Origin: GCA-002282575 sp964416645
GTDB taxonomy: Bacteria > Pseudomonadota > Gammaproteobacteria > Thiomicrospirales > Thiomicrospiraceae
Reading direction: 5' to 3'
Length of the DNA: 40,256 nucleotides
Assembly (NCBI GenBank): GCA_964416645.1
Contig: CAYQEZ010000013.1
Location: 1 to 40,256, forward strand
Shown here: positions 1 to 8,982 of the stretch, piece by piece
Position numbering within the stretch: position 1 is the first letter of the stretch
Layout: each line of letters begins with the position of its first letter
Notes under the pieces: generated by a model
Told to the model about the DNA's origin: nothing
The model's database searches: none
What the model saw: the letters and a program-made list of their open reading frames with translations, nothing else
Position numbers and translations under genes: made by a program

Positions 1-108
1 GTGACGGGTGAATTGGTGAATATGATTTTTATGCAAAAAATGTATCAAGCCAGTGCGCAGGTTATTTCAACCGATAAAACCTTAACGCAAACCATTCTTC
101 AGCTCTAA
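1..108 (+). CDS. flgE: Flagellar hook protein FlgE, C-terminal end (partial)
   Basis: The window opens inside a reading frame whose last 35 residues include MYQASAQVISTDKTLTQTIL, the conserved C-terminal helix of the hook/rod protein family, ending in TAA at 106-108. FlgE builds the flagellar hook and normally precedes flgF, which fits the next genes. Hook versus another rod-type protein rests on gene order, since only the tail is visible. A strong terminator follows directly, so this is the end of a transcription unit. Confidence 0.85.
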   Translation: MTGELVNMIFMQKMYQASAQVISTDKTLTQTILQL

Positions 109-122
109 TCAGCTTCTTTAAG

Positions 123-161
123 CCCCAATAACTAGTGTTTTAGTTGTTGGGGTTTTCTTTT
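123..161 (+). terminator. Rho-independent terminator after flgE
   Basis: A 12-bp stem (123-134 pairing with 141-152, one G-T pair) with a 6-nt loop is followed by a T-rich tract at 153-161. It separates flgE from the flgF promoter. Confidence 0.85.
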
Positions 162-170
162 GGATTGTTT

Positions 171-186
171 TGGCACAGTTAATGCT
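171..186 (+). promoter_or_regulatory. Sigma-54 (-24/-12) promoter of flgFGH
   Basis: TGGCAC at 171-176, five spacer bases and ATGCT at 182-186 match the sigma-54 consensus TGGCAC-N5-TTGCW with one mismatch. The invariant GG (172-173) and GC (184-185) are exactly 12 bases apart. It lies just after the flgE terminator and about 100 bases upstream of flgF. RpoN control of rod and hook genes is typical of polar-flagellate gammaproteobacteria. Confidence 0.7.
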
Positions 187-286
187 TCAAGTTTTACGAG
201 GCAAGGTTTGCCGTTACCCTAGTGGTGATGGCAAACCCAGCCGAACAAGATACGACTTAGGGATAACTGAATAGGAGTGGCGGATT

Positions 287-1030
287 ATGGACAGAATGCT
301 GTACATCGCCATGAGTGGCGCTAAAGAAACTTCGCTTTCATTAGCTGCCAACTCAAACAACTTAGCCAATGCCAATACCACTGGTTTTAAAGCCGACTTT
401 AACCAATTTCGCGCCATGCATGTCGCGGGACCTGGGCATGATAGTCGTGCTTATGCCTTATCTGAACGTCCTGCAATCGATTTAACCGCCGGTCCTATGA
501 ATTACACCGGTCGAGATATGGATGTGGCTGTCGCTAACGATGATTGGTTGGTCATTCAAACACCTAAAGGTGATGAAGGGCTGGTTAAAACCGCCAGTTT
601 GCAAATCAAAGCCGATGGTTTTTTAGTGGATATTCACGGCAATCCGATGTTGGGTGCTGATGGTCCTATCGTTATCCCTCCCGCAGAAAAAGTCGATATC
701 GGTGTCGACGGTACCATTTCGATTGTTCCACTCGGTCAGCCGATGCAGAATTTAGAGATTGTTGGTCAGCTTCGTATTGTTCGTCCGAATGATGCTTCAC
801 CTAAACAAATGGAAAAGGGGCTGGATGGTTATATGCGCTCGAAAGCGGGTGTCACTCCACAGTTAGATGGTCGTTTGATGAGTGGTGTCTTAGAAGCCAG
901 TAACGTCAATACCGTGCAGTCTTTGGTGGACATGATTTCCTTGCAACGGAAATATGAAATGCAGGTAAAAATGATGAATACCAGCAATAAAAACGAAGAA
1001 AAAAACAATCAGTTATTATCGTTAAGATAA
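287..1030 (+). CDS. flgF: Flagellar basal-body rod protein FlgF
   Basis: FlgF is a proximal rod subunit crossing the periplasm. The 247-residue product starts MDRMLYIAMSGAKE and carries the rod-family N-terminal signature SNNLANANTTGFKADF near residues 23-38. Its C-terminal helix has the family motif LEASNVNTVQSLVDMI near residue 205. Length matches FlgF (about 250). A GGAG-type ribosome site lies upstream of the ATG. It is first in flgF-flgG-flgH, 15 bases before flgG, downstream of a sigma-54 promoter. Confidence 0.95.
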   Translation: MDRMLYIAMSGAKETSLSLAANSNNLANANTTGFKADFNQFRAMHVAGPGHDSRAYALSERPAIDLTAGPMNYTGRDMDVAVANDDWLVIQTPKGDEGLVKTASLQIKADGFLVDIHGNPMLGADGPIVIPPAEKVDIGVDGTISIVPLGQPMQNLEIVGQLRIVRPNDASPKQMEKGLDGYMRSKAGVTPQLDGRLMSGVLEASNVNTVQSLVDMISLQRKYEMQVKMMNTSNKNEEKNNQLLSLR

Positions 1031-1045
1031 GGGTAGGTTAGGATC

Positions 1046-1831
1046 ATGAACAGAGCATTATATGTTGCCAAAACTGGGCTAGAAGCGCAAAACACACGCT
1101 TAGCCACCATTTCTAATAACTTGGCAAATGCTAACACCACGGGTTACAAACAAGGTCGTGCGGAATTTGAAGATTTAATCTATCAAAATGTGCGCCAACC
1201 AGGTGGGTTTACCAACCAACAAACCACGTTGCCTTCTGGTTTGCAGTTAGGTGTGGGTACCAAAGTGGTGGCCATTCAAAAAATGCACACGCAAGGTAGT
1301 CTGCAAAATACGGGCAATGAGTTAGATATTGCCTTGCAAGGTAAAGGTTTCTTTCAAATTCAGCAAGTTGATGGCACTATCGCTTATACGCGTGATGGTT
1401 CTTTTCAGTTAAACCAGAATGGTGATATGGTGACTTCGGGCGGTTTATTAGTGCAACCGCAAATTACCGTTCCGCCGAATGCGACGGGTGTCACCATTGG
1501 TACCGATGGTACGGTGTCGGCCACCATTCCAGGTCAGGCAGAACCACAACAGTTGGGACAATTAGAAATTGCTACCTTTATTAACCCTGCTGGTTTGAAC
1601 GCTAAGGGCGATAACCTATTCACCGAAACCATTGCCAGTGGCGTACCTGTGGTGGGTGTTGCGGGTGTTGATGGCGTGGGAACGATTATTCAATCTTTCC
1701 TAGAAGCGTCTAACGTCAATACGGTTGAAGAGTTGATTGGCATGATTGAGGCGCAACGAACCTATGAAATGAATGCCAAAGCCATTAAAGCAGCCGATGG
1801 CATGATGCAATACCTCAATAATAACGTGTAA
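1046..1831 (+). CDS. flgG: Flagellar distal rod protein FlgG
   Basis: FlgG forms the distal rod. The 261-residue protein has the N-terminal signature ISNNLANANTTGYKQGRAEF, a FlgG-type segment around YQNVRQPGG, the central NTGNELDIALQGKGFFQIQ motif, and the C-terminal LEASNVNTVEELIGMIEAQR helix. Length is the same as in enteric bacteria (260). AGG precedes the ATG. It sits between flgF and flgH in the conserved order. Confidence 0.97.
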   Translation: MNRALYVAKTGLEAQNTRLATISNNLANANTTGYKQGRAEFEDLIYQNVRQPGGFTNQQTTLPSGLQLGVGTKVVAIQKMHTQGSLQNTGNELDIALQGKGFFQIQQVDGTIAYTRDGSFQLNQNGDMVTSGGLLVQPQITVPPNATGVTIGTDGTVSATIPGQAEPQQLGQLEIATFINPAGLNAKGDNLFTETIASGVPVVGVAGVDGVGTIIQSFLEASNVNTVEELIGMIEAQRTYEMNAKAIKAADGMMQYLNNNV

Positions 1832-1853
1832 TGCTAAGTCAGGATGAATGGAT

Positions 1854-2543
1854 ATGAAAACACAATTATTACTGGCTTTGACAGCCGTTAGTTTTTTGAC
1901 AGCTTGTTCTAATACACCGCAACGTATGGGTAAGTTCGAATATGAGCCAGCCTATCCAACCAATATTCCACAAGCAGAAACGGCTCGCAATGGCTCCTTG
2001 TATCAGCCAGGTGCGATGGACCTATTTAATGACAGTAAAGCGCGTCGCATTGGTGACATCATTACCGTTAACTTGCAAGAAAAAATGAATGCACAGAAAA
2101 AAGCGGCTGCTAATGAGAAGAAAACCAACGCAACAGACATAGGTGCGCCTACTATTCTAGGAGGTAGTTTTAGTGCTAATGTACCTTTTACCAATATGAA
2201 TGCACTGGGTAATAATACTTTTGATTCGTCACACCAATTTAAGGGTCAGGGTGATGCTTCGCAGAGCAATAGCTTAACTGGTAATATTAGTGTCACCGTT
2301 GTCGAAGTGATTCCTAATGGAAATTTGGTCGTTCGTGGTGAGAAGTGGGTAACGATTAATCAGGGTGAAGAAGTGATTCGTTTTGCGGGTATTATTCGTC
2401 CAGCGGATGTCGGTCCTGATAACAGCATTCCCTCCACTAAAGTAGCCGATGCTCGCATTATTTACAGTGGTGACGGTTTGGTGAACGAAGCCACGCAGAA
2501 AGGGTGGTTGGCAAGGTTCTTCAGTAACTATTGGCCTTGGTAA
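1854..2543 (+). CDS. flgH: Flagellar L-ring lipoprotein FlgH
   Basis: FlgH forms the L-ring in the outer membrane. The product (229 residues from this start) begins MKTQLLLALTAVSFLTAC, a lipoprotein signal peptide with lipobox LTAC, so the mature protein would be acylated on that Cys. The family motifs SLYQPGAMDLFNDSKARRIGD and ITVNLQEK follow, with FAGIIRPADV near the C-terminus. An ATG at 1848 is also in frame, but AGGA at 1841-1844 is only 3 bases from it and 9 from the 1854 ATG, so I prefer 1854. It ends the flgFGH unit. Confidence 0.95.
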   Translation: MKTQLLLALTAVSFLTACSNTPQRMGKFEYEPAYPTNIPQAETARNGSLYQPGAMDLFNDSKARRIGDIITVNLQEKMNAQKKAAANEKKTNATDIGAPTILGGSFSANVPFTNMNALGNNTFDSSHQFKGQGDASQSNSLTGNISVTVVEVIPNGNLVVRGEKWVTINQGEEVIRFAGIIRPADVGPDNSIPSTKVADARIIYSGDGLVNEATQKGWLARFFSNYWPW

Positions 2544-2668
2544 ACCTATTACGCTAACCTCAGGCGTTGTTGCTTCGGTGTTCGAACTGCGTCATGTAGT
2601 TGCTACAAACAAAAACAGTCCATTAAGGGCAAAACACACAAGTTAATCTAACTATAAGAAGTTCTGAA

Positions 2669-2700
2669 GCGTCTTTATTGATAAGGCGCTTTTTGTTTTT
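2669..2700 (+). terminator. Rho-independent terminator after flgH
   Basis: Arms GCGTCTT (2669-2675) and AAGGCGC (2683-2689), with one G-T pair and a 7-nt loop, are followed by T5-G-T5. The 125 bases between flgH and this hairpin hold nothing I can recognise. Confidence 0.75.
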
Positions 2701-2704
2701 GAGT

Positions 2705-2720
2705 TGGCATATACTTTGCT
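2705..2720 (+). promoter_or_regulatory. Sigma-54 (-24/-12) promoter of flgIJKL
   Basis: TGGCAT (2705-2710), five bases and TTGCT (2716-2720) fit the sigma-54 consensus, with GG at 2706-2707 and GC at 2718-2719 exactly 12 apart. Predicted start of transcription is near 2731, about 30 bases before flgI. With the terminator just upstream, it splits the flg genes into two RpoN-driven units. Confidence 0.75.
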
Positions 2721-2762
2721 AATCCTAGTCTGTACAATAAAAATAGATTTGGGAGCCTTCTT

Positions 2763-3854
2763 ATGAAACAAATAATAGTCGCTGGATTGCTTGCCTTATG
2801 GGCGATGCAGCCTGTTTTCGCAGAACGTATCAAAGACTTGGCACAAGTTCAAGGTGTGCGTAGTAACCAACTGATTGGCTATGGCTTGGTGGTTGGGCTT
2901 AATGGTACGGGCGATAAAAATCCTTTTACTGATCAAAGTCTTAAGTCCATGCTGACGCGTTTTGGTATTAATATGCCCACTGACGTGAAGCCCAATTCTA
3001 AAAATATCGCAGCGGTAGCGGTTCATGCAGACTTGCCGCCATTTATTAAACCTGGCCAAACTATCGACGTGACGGTTTCTTCTCTGGGTAACGCCAAATC
3101 ATTGGCGGGTGGTTCGTTATTGTTAACGCCTTTGCGTGGGTTAGATGGTAATGTGTATGCCATGGCACAGGGTTCACTCGTAGTTGGTGGGTTGGATGCT
3201 TCGGGTAAAGATGGTTCTAAAATTACCATTAATTACCCAGGTGGTGGTCATGTACCCAATGGTGCGATTGTGGAGAAGGGCGTAGACGCTGGTTTTGATG
3301 TTGGTAATACTATTACGCTTAATCTGCGCCAGGGAGATTTTACCACTGCAAAATTGATGGTTGATGCGATTAACCAAAAATTTGGTGCCGACACAGCTCG
3401 TGCTTTAGATGCGCAATCGGTTGAGGTCATGGCTCCTCGCATGGCATCGCATAAAGTCAGTTTTTTGTCTGAAATTGAAAATATTGAAATTACGCCTGCA
3501 GAAGCAGCCGCTAAGGTTATCGTTAATGCCAGAACGGGTACAGTGGTGATTGGACAAAACGTGCGTATCGGCGCAGCGGCAGTAGCGCATGGTAATTTGA
3601 GTGTTTCTGTTGGCGAAGGGATGAATGTGAATCAGCCCAATCCTTTTGCTAATGGTCAGACTGCGGTGACGCCTGCATCGAATGTAGCGGTTAATCAAGA
3701 GCCAGCACGTATGTTTAAGTTCGATAGTGGGGTATCTTTAGATGAACTCGTCAAAACTGTGAACAAAATTGGTGCTTCACCATCCGACTTAGTGGCTATT
3801 TTGGAGGCACTTAAAGCGTCTGGAGCACTAAAAGCGGAATTATTGGTGATCTAA
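2763..3854 (+). CDS. flgI: Flagellar P-ring protein FlgI
   Basis: FlgI forms the periplasmic P-ring around the rod. The 363-residue protein has a Sec signal peptide (about residues 1-20, MKQIIVAGLLALWAMQPVFA) and then the family block RIKDLAQVQGVRSNQLIGYG and LVVGLNGTGD. The C-terminal ASPSDLVAILEALKASGALKAEL is also typical. GGGAG lies 8 bases before the ATG. It is first in flgI-flgJ-flgK-flgL, with flgJ starting 2 bases after its stop. Confidence 0.97.
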   Translation: MKQIIVAGLLALWAMQPVFAERIKDLAQVQGVRSNQLIGYGLVVGLNGTGDKNPFTDQSLKSMLTRFGINMPTDVKPNSKNIAAVAVHADLPPFIKPGQTIDVTVSSLGNAKSLAGGSLLLTPLRGLDGNVYAMAQGSLVVGGLDASGKDGSKITINYPGGGHVPNGAIVEKGVDAGFDVGNTITLNLRQGDFTTAKLMVDAINQKFGADTARALDAQSVEVMAPRMASHKVSFLSEIENIEITPAEAAAKVIVNARTGTVVIGQNVRIGAAAVAHGNLSVSVGEGMNVNQPNPFANGQTAVTPASNVAVNQEPARMFKFDSGVSLDELVKTVNKIGASPSDLVAILEALKASGALKAELLVI

Positions 3855-3856
3855 TC

Positions 3857-4408
3857 ATGAATTCAGTCACGAATATCAATGTTGCGAATGATGTCGGTGC
3901 TGTCAATGGTTTGCGACGCGTTGCTCAGCAAGATAAAACTGAAGCCTTAAAGGCAGTAGCAAAACAGTTTGAAGCAATCATGATGCAACAATTATTGAAA
4001 AGTTCTCGCGAAACCTCATGGGATGATGGTTTTGGCGAGGATGTGCCTGGGGTTGGCTCCATGGATACCTATCGTGAGTGGCGTGATGATCAATTAGCAC
4101 AAACACTCTCTGCTAAAGGTTCGATGGGTTTTGCCGATATGCTGGTAAAACAATTGTCTCCTGCAATCAATAATAATGCTAAATATGGTATCGCGAGTGA
4201 TTTAAAAGATGAGGGTGCAGTGAATAAGCCTATTGCTCGTACTCATTCCAGTACAAGCAATATGGGTGGCTGGTGGAAAGTACCTGCAGCCGATATTCCT
4301 GAACAGCCTAAATCAACTTCTGAAGTGGGATTGCCCTCAACAGAAGAAACCTTATTATTGCGCAACCTGTTGCAAGGAAAAATAACCGCTAAGTCCGAGC
4401 AGGGCTGA
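3857..4408 (+). CDS. flgJ: Rod-capping protein FlgJ, single-domain form
   Basis: FlgJ caps the growing rod in the periplasm. The 183-residue protein has the rod-binding domain: AVAKQFEAIMMQQLLKSSRE near residues 34-53 and a GSMDTYREWRDDQLAQTLS block near 73-91. It lacks the C-terminal glucosaminidase/muramidase domain found in enteric FlgJ (about 313 residues). The remaining C-terminus (about 115-183) is low in recognisable motifs. A separate lytic transglycosylase at 7815 may supply the missing activity. No strong ribosome site is visible, so translational coupling to flgI is likely. Confidence 0.92.
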   Translation: MNSVTNINVANDVGAVNGLRRVAQQDKTEALKAVAKQFEAIMMQQLLKSSRETSWDDGFGEDVPGVGSMDTYREWRDDQLAQTLSAKGSMGFADMLVKQLSPAINNNAKYGIASDLKDEGAVNKPIARTHSSTSNMGGWWKVPAADIPEQPKSTSEVGLPSTEETLLLRNLLQGKITAKSEQG

Positions 4409-4428
4409 TTGGGGAAGGATGAAATAAC

Positions 4429-6549
4429 ATGGCCGATTTGCTTCTTAATGCCAGTTCAGGGCTTAGGGCGTTTCAACAAGCACTTAATGTGACTGGGCAC
4501 AATATCGCCAACGTCAATAGCGAAGGTTATAGTCGCCAGCGTGTGGATATTAATGCTGGAACACCTCAATTATCGGCTGGGGGTTATGTTGGTACTGGGG
4601 CACGTACGGCCAGCATTAATCGAGTGTATCAAGATTACCTATCAAACCAACTCAATAATAGTCATACAGCATTAACCAAGTACAATAATATCGATGTCTA
4701 TTCAACCCAACTCAATGGCACATTAGGTGATCCTGAAGTGGGGGTAAGTGCTGCGATGCAATCGGTTTTCGCGTCTTGGAATACCATGAGTAACGATCCT
4801 ACAAACAGCACTTCGTCCCGTTTTTTGCTCGACTCTCAAGCCTTGTTATCCATGCAAATGGAAAATTATGACAGTATGCGTAACGATTTGCACGATCAAA
4901 TTAACGCTCAGCTTAGTTCATCGGTCACGCAAGTGAATCGAATTACCAACGAATTAGTGGCACTTAACGAGTCTTTGGGTTCATTAAATCGTCGCTCTGA
5001 ACTACCCGCTAATGACTTATTAGATAAGCGCGATCAACTGATTAAAAACCTGAATCAGTATATGGATACCAAGGTTTTTCAAAACGATGACGGTACTATA
5101 GATGTCTATTCTTCAGACGGTAAAGTGCCGCTAATCACCGACAATCGTGCCATTCTTGTTTACACCAAAGAAAGTCCTTTCGAAAAATTTGATGTGGTGA
5201 ATGGTGCTCCTGTCAAAAGTGAAAAGCTAGAACTTTATATTCAAATGCCAGGCATTGGCCGAGAAACAGTGATTAGCGGCAACATTAAAGGTGGTGAAAT
5301 TGGTGGTGCTTTGGCTTTCCGTAAAGACCAATTAATGCGTGCTGAAGATGAGTTGGGCTTAAGCGTTGCAGGGATGGCAATCGCCATGAATGCACAACAT
5401 CGTCAAGGTTTCGATGTGGCGGGTGTGCGCGGTAGTGATATGTTTAGCTTGAATGGCAAACAACCTGTGTTAATGCCTAACGCCACAGCTTACAATACGC
5501 CTAGCAATACGGGAACAGGTGCTGTTAGTATTACAGGTACACCCTTATCGGACTTTGCTTACAAATTAACTTTTAACGGTACTAACTACGACATTACCGA
5601 TCCTTACAGCAATGCGAGTGTTGCTTCAGGTGTCACACTTCCACAAGTGTTAAACGGTGTTACCTTGTCTTCCACAGGCACGCCCGCTAATGGTGACAGC
5701 TTTATGGCTTACACCACCAGTGATTTTTATGCTTCGTTGGAGCAAACAGCTTACAAAGATGTGCGCAATAGCGGTACGCTGACCAATAATGACATTACGA
5801 TTAACCTAAATAAACAAGGTTTGTCGAATAATGCAGCGGGCGCTAAAAACGTGTTGAATGACATGAGCAACCCAGCTGATTTTACGCAAGTACAGAAGCA
5901 GCTTTCGTTATTGCAGCCGCGCAGCTATTCACTGAGTTTTGATGGTAATTTTTATACCGTCAGTGATGTGCGTACAGGGCAGATTATTCCGTTACAGCAG
6001 AGCATTGATGACCCCGTCGGTTTTCCAAGCATCACTACGTTGCGTTTTGAAGGCTTACAAGTTGATATTGACCAGACAACGCGCCAAATGAAAGCGGGCG
6101 ATAAATTTGAGTTTCGTTTTTTTGATGACGCTAGCGCTCAGTTTGATGCGACGCTCAATAATCCCGATAAAGTGGCTTACCGAGGCGGCGACTTAAGCAC
6201 CACGCCAGTAGGTGCCGTTCCTTTGGCAACAGGTAACAACGTCAATGCCGCTAATATGGCCAGTTTGCAAGATAAAAAGCTACTTAATAATAACCAAAAC
6301 ACCTTCAAAGCAGCTTATTCAGTTATGGCTGGTAATGTGGGTACTTACCACAAAACCAATCAAGTGAGCATGGAAACACAAGATGCGGTCAATGCTCAAC
6401 TGACGCAAGTGAGGGACAGTATGTCGGGCGTGAGTTTGGACGAAGAAGCAGCGAATATGTTGCGTTTTCAGCAGGCATATCAAGCTGCAGCAAGGATTAT
6501 GCAAGCATCACAAACCATGTTTGATACCATTCTTGGCGCTTTAAGATAG
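4429..6549 (+). CDS. flgK: Flagellar hook-associated protein 1, FlgK
   Basis: FlgK joins hook and filament. The N-terminus has the axial-protein signature ASSGLRAFQQALNVTGHNIA and NVNSEGYSRQRV. The C-terminus has SGVSLDEEAANMLRFQQAYQ and ends ARIMQASQTMFDTILGAL. At 706 residues it is about 160 longer than enteric FlgK (547). The extra length lies in the surface-exposed middle (roughly 340-620), which is Asn/Thr/Gly rich. An AGGA site precedes the ATG. Confidence 0.95.
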   Translation: MADLLLNASSGLRAFQQALNVTGHNIANVNSEGYSRQRVDINAGTPQLSAGGYVGTGARTASINRVYQDYLSNQLNNSHTALTKYNNIDVYSTQLNGTLGDPEVGVSAAMQSVFASWNTMSNDPTNSTSSRFLLDSQALLSMQMENYDSMRNDLHDQINAQLSSSVTQVNRITNELVALNESLGSLNRRSELPANDLLDKRDQLIKNLNQYMDTKVFQNDDGTIDVYSSDGKVPLITDNRAILVYTKESPFEKFDVVNGAPVKSEKLELYIQMPGIGRETVISGNIKGGEIGGALAFRKDQLMRAEDELGLSVAGMAIAMNAQHRQGFDVAGVRGSDMFSLNGKQPVLMPNATAYNTPSNTGTGAVSITGTPLSDFAYKLTFNGTNYDITDPYSNASVASGVTLPQVLNGVTLSSTGTPANGDSFMAYTTSDFYASLEQTAYKDVRNSGTLTNNDITINLNKQGLSNNAAGAKNVLNDMSNPADFTQVQKQLSLLQPRSYSLSFDGNFYTVSDVRTGQIIPLQQSIDDPVGFPSITTLRFEGLQVDIDQTTRQMKAGDKFEFRFFDDASAQFDATLNNPDKVAYRGGDLSTTPVGAVPLATGNNVNAANMASLQDKKLLNNNQNTFKAAYSVMAGNVGTYHKTNQVSMETQDAVNAQLTQVRDSMSGVSLDEEAANMLRFQQAYQAAARIMQASQTMFDTILGALR

Positions 6550-6560
6550 GAAGGTAAGCT

Positions 6561-7790
6561 ATGCGTATTTCAACCCCACAAATTAACTTTAATGGTATCG
6601 AAGGTTTTCGTAAGCACACTGAAGACTTGTATAAAATTCAAGAAAACTTATCGAGCGGTAAACGGGTTAATAAACCTGGTGATGATCCTGTAGCCGCAGC
6701 ACGCATTTACACTTTAGATAAGTCGATTAAACAACTCGATCAATTTAACGTCAATGGTCGGTATGCACAGGGTAAGCTGGAGTTAGAAGACACGGCGTTA
6801 ACTAACTTCACAGATGTGATGCAGCGTATTCGAGAGTTGACTATCTATGGTATGAACGATACACAAAATGTGAATGGACGCCAGGCTATTGCTGCTGAAA
6901 TGCGGGGGCTGTTAGAAAATTTAAAAGCATTAGCGAATACACAGGACAGCAATGGGGAATATATTTTTTCTGGTGATAAATCAACCACGCCTGCCTATCA
7001 AGCAGTAACGGCAGCGAATGTCACTCAGTTATCGACGGGATTACAAGCGCCTCAACCGACTAATTACTTTACGGTGGGTGCAGGAGCAGCGGTAACGGTT
7101 AATCGAATTGATGGAACGACGGTCAATCCCATGGTTGCTGTTGGAGAAATTATCGATAATTTTAACGCCAAAATTTATACGCTAAATCCCACTACTCAAG
7201 CTTACGAAGATGCTGATGGCGAGCCACTGTTTGCTTACACAGGTGCTCACTCAGGCGCTCGTTTTGTACAAATTGCTCCAGACAACGATCATGTTGATAA
7301 CGCCAACGATGGTGGTGATGCTTCCAGGGTTCGTGTCTCGGATATGGGTGCAAAGACTTTTGGTTTTTATGATAAAACCTCGTCCACACCTTGGCAACCT
7401 GCTTATGCGGCCGATAAAAATCCTCAACTTAATTACAATGTATTTGATACCATGCGTGAGTTGGTGAGCCAGTTTGAAACGGGGCAATCAGGCATTGGTG
7501 CGACTGTAGGAAATACACGTTTAGACGATTTTTTGGCTGAAATTGATACGGCAATGGAATTTGTAAGACAAACACAGGCGGATGTTGGTACGCGCTTGCA
7601 GCGTATTGATATGCAGAATGCCATGAATCAAGATTTTAAATTAGGATTAACCAATAATCTTGCTTTGGTGAGAGATCAGGATATGGTCACGGGAATTAAT
7701 CAATACCAAAAAACCTTAACCAGTTTGCAGATGTCTCAGCAAACCTTTGCTAAGCTTAGTATGTTGTCATTATTTAATTATATTCGTTAA
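6561..7790 (+). CDS. flgL: Flagellar hook-associated protein 3, FlgL
   Basis: FlgL is the second hook-filament junction protein, of the flagellin superfamily. The N-terminus shows IQENLSSGKRVNKPGDDPVA and AARIYTLDKSI. The C-terminal helix ends YQKTLTSLQMSQQTFAKLSM. At 409 residues it is longer than enteric FlgL (317), with the extra residues in the middle (about 150-290). It follows flgK by 11 bases with AGGAAGG before the ATG. Confidence 0.95.
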   Translation: MRISTPQINFNGIEGFRKHTEDLYKIQENLSSGKRVNKPGDDPVAAARIYTLDKSIKQLDQFNVNGRYAQGKLELEDTALTNFTDVMQRIRELTIYGMNDTQNVNGRQAIAAEMRGLLENLKALANTQDSNGEYIFSGDKSTTPAYQAVTAANVTQLSTGLQAPQPTNYFTVGAGAAVTVNRIDGTTVNPMVAVGEIIDNFNAKIYTLNPTTQAYEDADGEPLFAYTGAHSGARFVQIAPDNDHVDNANDGGDASRVRVSDMGAKTFGFYDKTSSTPWQPAYAADKNPQLNYNVFDTMRELVSQFETGQSGIGATVGNTRLDDFLAEIDTAMEFVRQTQADVGTRLQRIDMQNAMNQDFKLGLTNNLALVRDQDMVTGINQYQKTLTSLQMSQQTFAKLSMLSLFNYIR

Positions 7791-7814
7791 CAATCGTTAT
7801 CGAGTTAAAAGACT

Positions 7815-8981
7815 ATGTCATCCTTGGGTGTTTGGTCTATTGGCTTAACGCTGTTGCTTTCAATGGGTTTGTCTTTGGTGGAAACCGACAAACTCATCGC
7901 GCTGGCTAAAGGTGTAGAGCAAGCAGGTCTGATTGAATCGCCTAAGTCGCCGCCAGTATTACCGCCAGCAGTATGGCATCAGCCGCCGAAACTTGACCAG
8001 CCGAGACAGACACTGAGTCAATTAGATGCCTTCGTGAGCGAAGTGGAGCAGCTTTGGGCAGAGGAAACCCGTTTGTCTTCTCCCACCATGTTAGTGCAAT
8101 ATTCGGATGATAAACGATCTCGTTCGCTCATTGATCTAAAAGAAGGTAAGCTGATCGTTGAGCATTTTGTCACATCCGATGCGGAATCTAATATGTTGCG
8201 TGTTTTGTCTAATGCTTTATTAACCCCCAATGATCCGCGACAAGTTGATTTACGGAAGGTACAAATTTTTTCTCGCTCTGAGACTCCTTTTTTGTTGGGT
8301 CAGCTAGTCGATGCTTTGGGCAAACCGATTGATACACGAACTAAAGCTGACCAATTCTCCGCCTGGGCAGTGGTGAATAAAAAGCAGCAAATCAAGACTC
8401 ATGCGGGCGATATCTATCGCATCGAATTGCCCTTAGACGCTAATCATAAACAGGTTCGTGCGGCTCGATTTTCTCGTTATATCGAAGCCGCTTCGCAAGA
8501 GTTTGGCGTTGACCTTAACTTACTTTATGCGATTGCTGAAACAGAAAGTCACTTTAATCCTTTTGCTGTTAGCCGCACGGGTGCTTTAGGGGTGATGCAA
8601 ATTATGCCAGATAGAGCTGGGCGCGATGCCATAAAGTTACTTACCGGAGTGGATCGGCAGCCCAGTTATCAAGAGCTAACCGACCCCAAAACCAATATTC
8701 GTTTGGGGGCTGCTTATTTAGCCATGCTTCAACAGCACTATCTGAAAGAAATTGAACATCCTCGTAGCCGAGAATACGCGGTGATTGCTGCTTATAACGG
8801 TGGCGCCAATCGTGCCATATCGGTATTTGCCGACAATAAAACCCGCGCTGTCAATGCAATCAATGCATTACCGCCACAAATGGTGTATGATTCGATTAAA
8901 AGACGTCATGCCAGTGCAGAGACGCGGGGCTACATCGAGAAAGTTACCACAGCGAAAAGTCGCTACAGCAATAGGGTTTAG
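7815..8981 (+). CDS. MltC-like lytic murein transglycosylase
   Basis: This enzyme is predicted to cleave the peptidoglycan glycan strand with 1,6-anhydro ring formation. Residues about 70-210 resemble the MltC N-terminal domain, and about 220-380 form an SLT domain: AETESHFNPFAVSRTGALGV with the likely catalytic Glu244, MQIMP near 261-265, and AAYNGGANRAI further on. The C-terminal RRHASAETRGYIEKV is also MltC-like. Unlike MltC of E. coli there is no lipobox; residues 5-20 are a hydrophobic stretch, so it may be exported or membrane-anchored. It lies 24 bases after flgL and 1 base before pseB, inside the flagellar/Pse operon. A flagellar role is inferred from this position and from the FlgJ that lacks a hydrolase domain. 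Confidence 0.85.
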   Translation: MSSLGVWSIGLTLLLSMGLSLVETDKLIALAKGVEQAGLIESPKSPPVLPPAVWHQPPKLDQPRQTLSQLDAFVSEVEQLWAEETRLSSPTMLVQYSDDKRSRSLIDLKEGKLIVEHFVTSDAESNMLRVLSNALLTPNDPRQVDLRKVQIFSRSETPFLLGQLVDALGKPIDTRTKADQFSAWAVVNKKQQIKTHAGDIYRIELPLDANHKQVRAARFSRYIEAASQEFGVDLNLLYAIAETESHFNPFAVSRTGALGVMQIMPDRAGRDAIKLLTGVDRQPSYQELTDPKTNIRLGAAYLAMLQQHYLKEIEHPRSREYAVIAAYNGGANRAISVFADNKTRAVNAINALPPQMVYDSIKRRHASAETRGYIEKVTTAKSRYSNRV

Positions 8982-8982
8982 T

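Noticed and set aside
8785..8982. In-frame upstream extension of pseB
   Set aside because: It overlaps the end of the transglycosylase gene, has no homology to PseB, and the ATG at 8983 begins exactly where the enzyme family begins.
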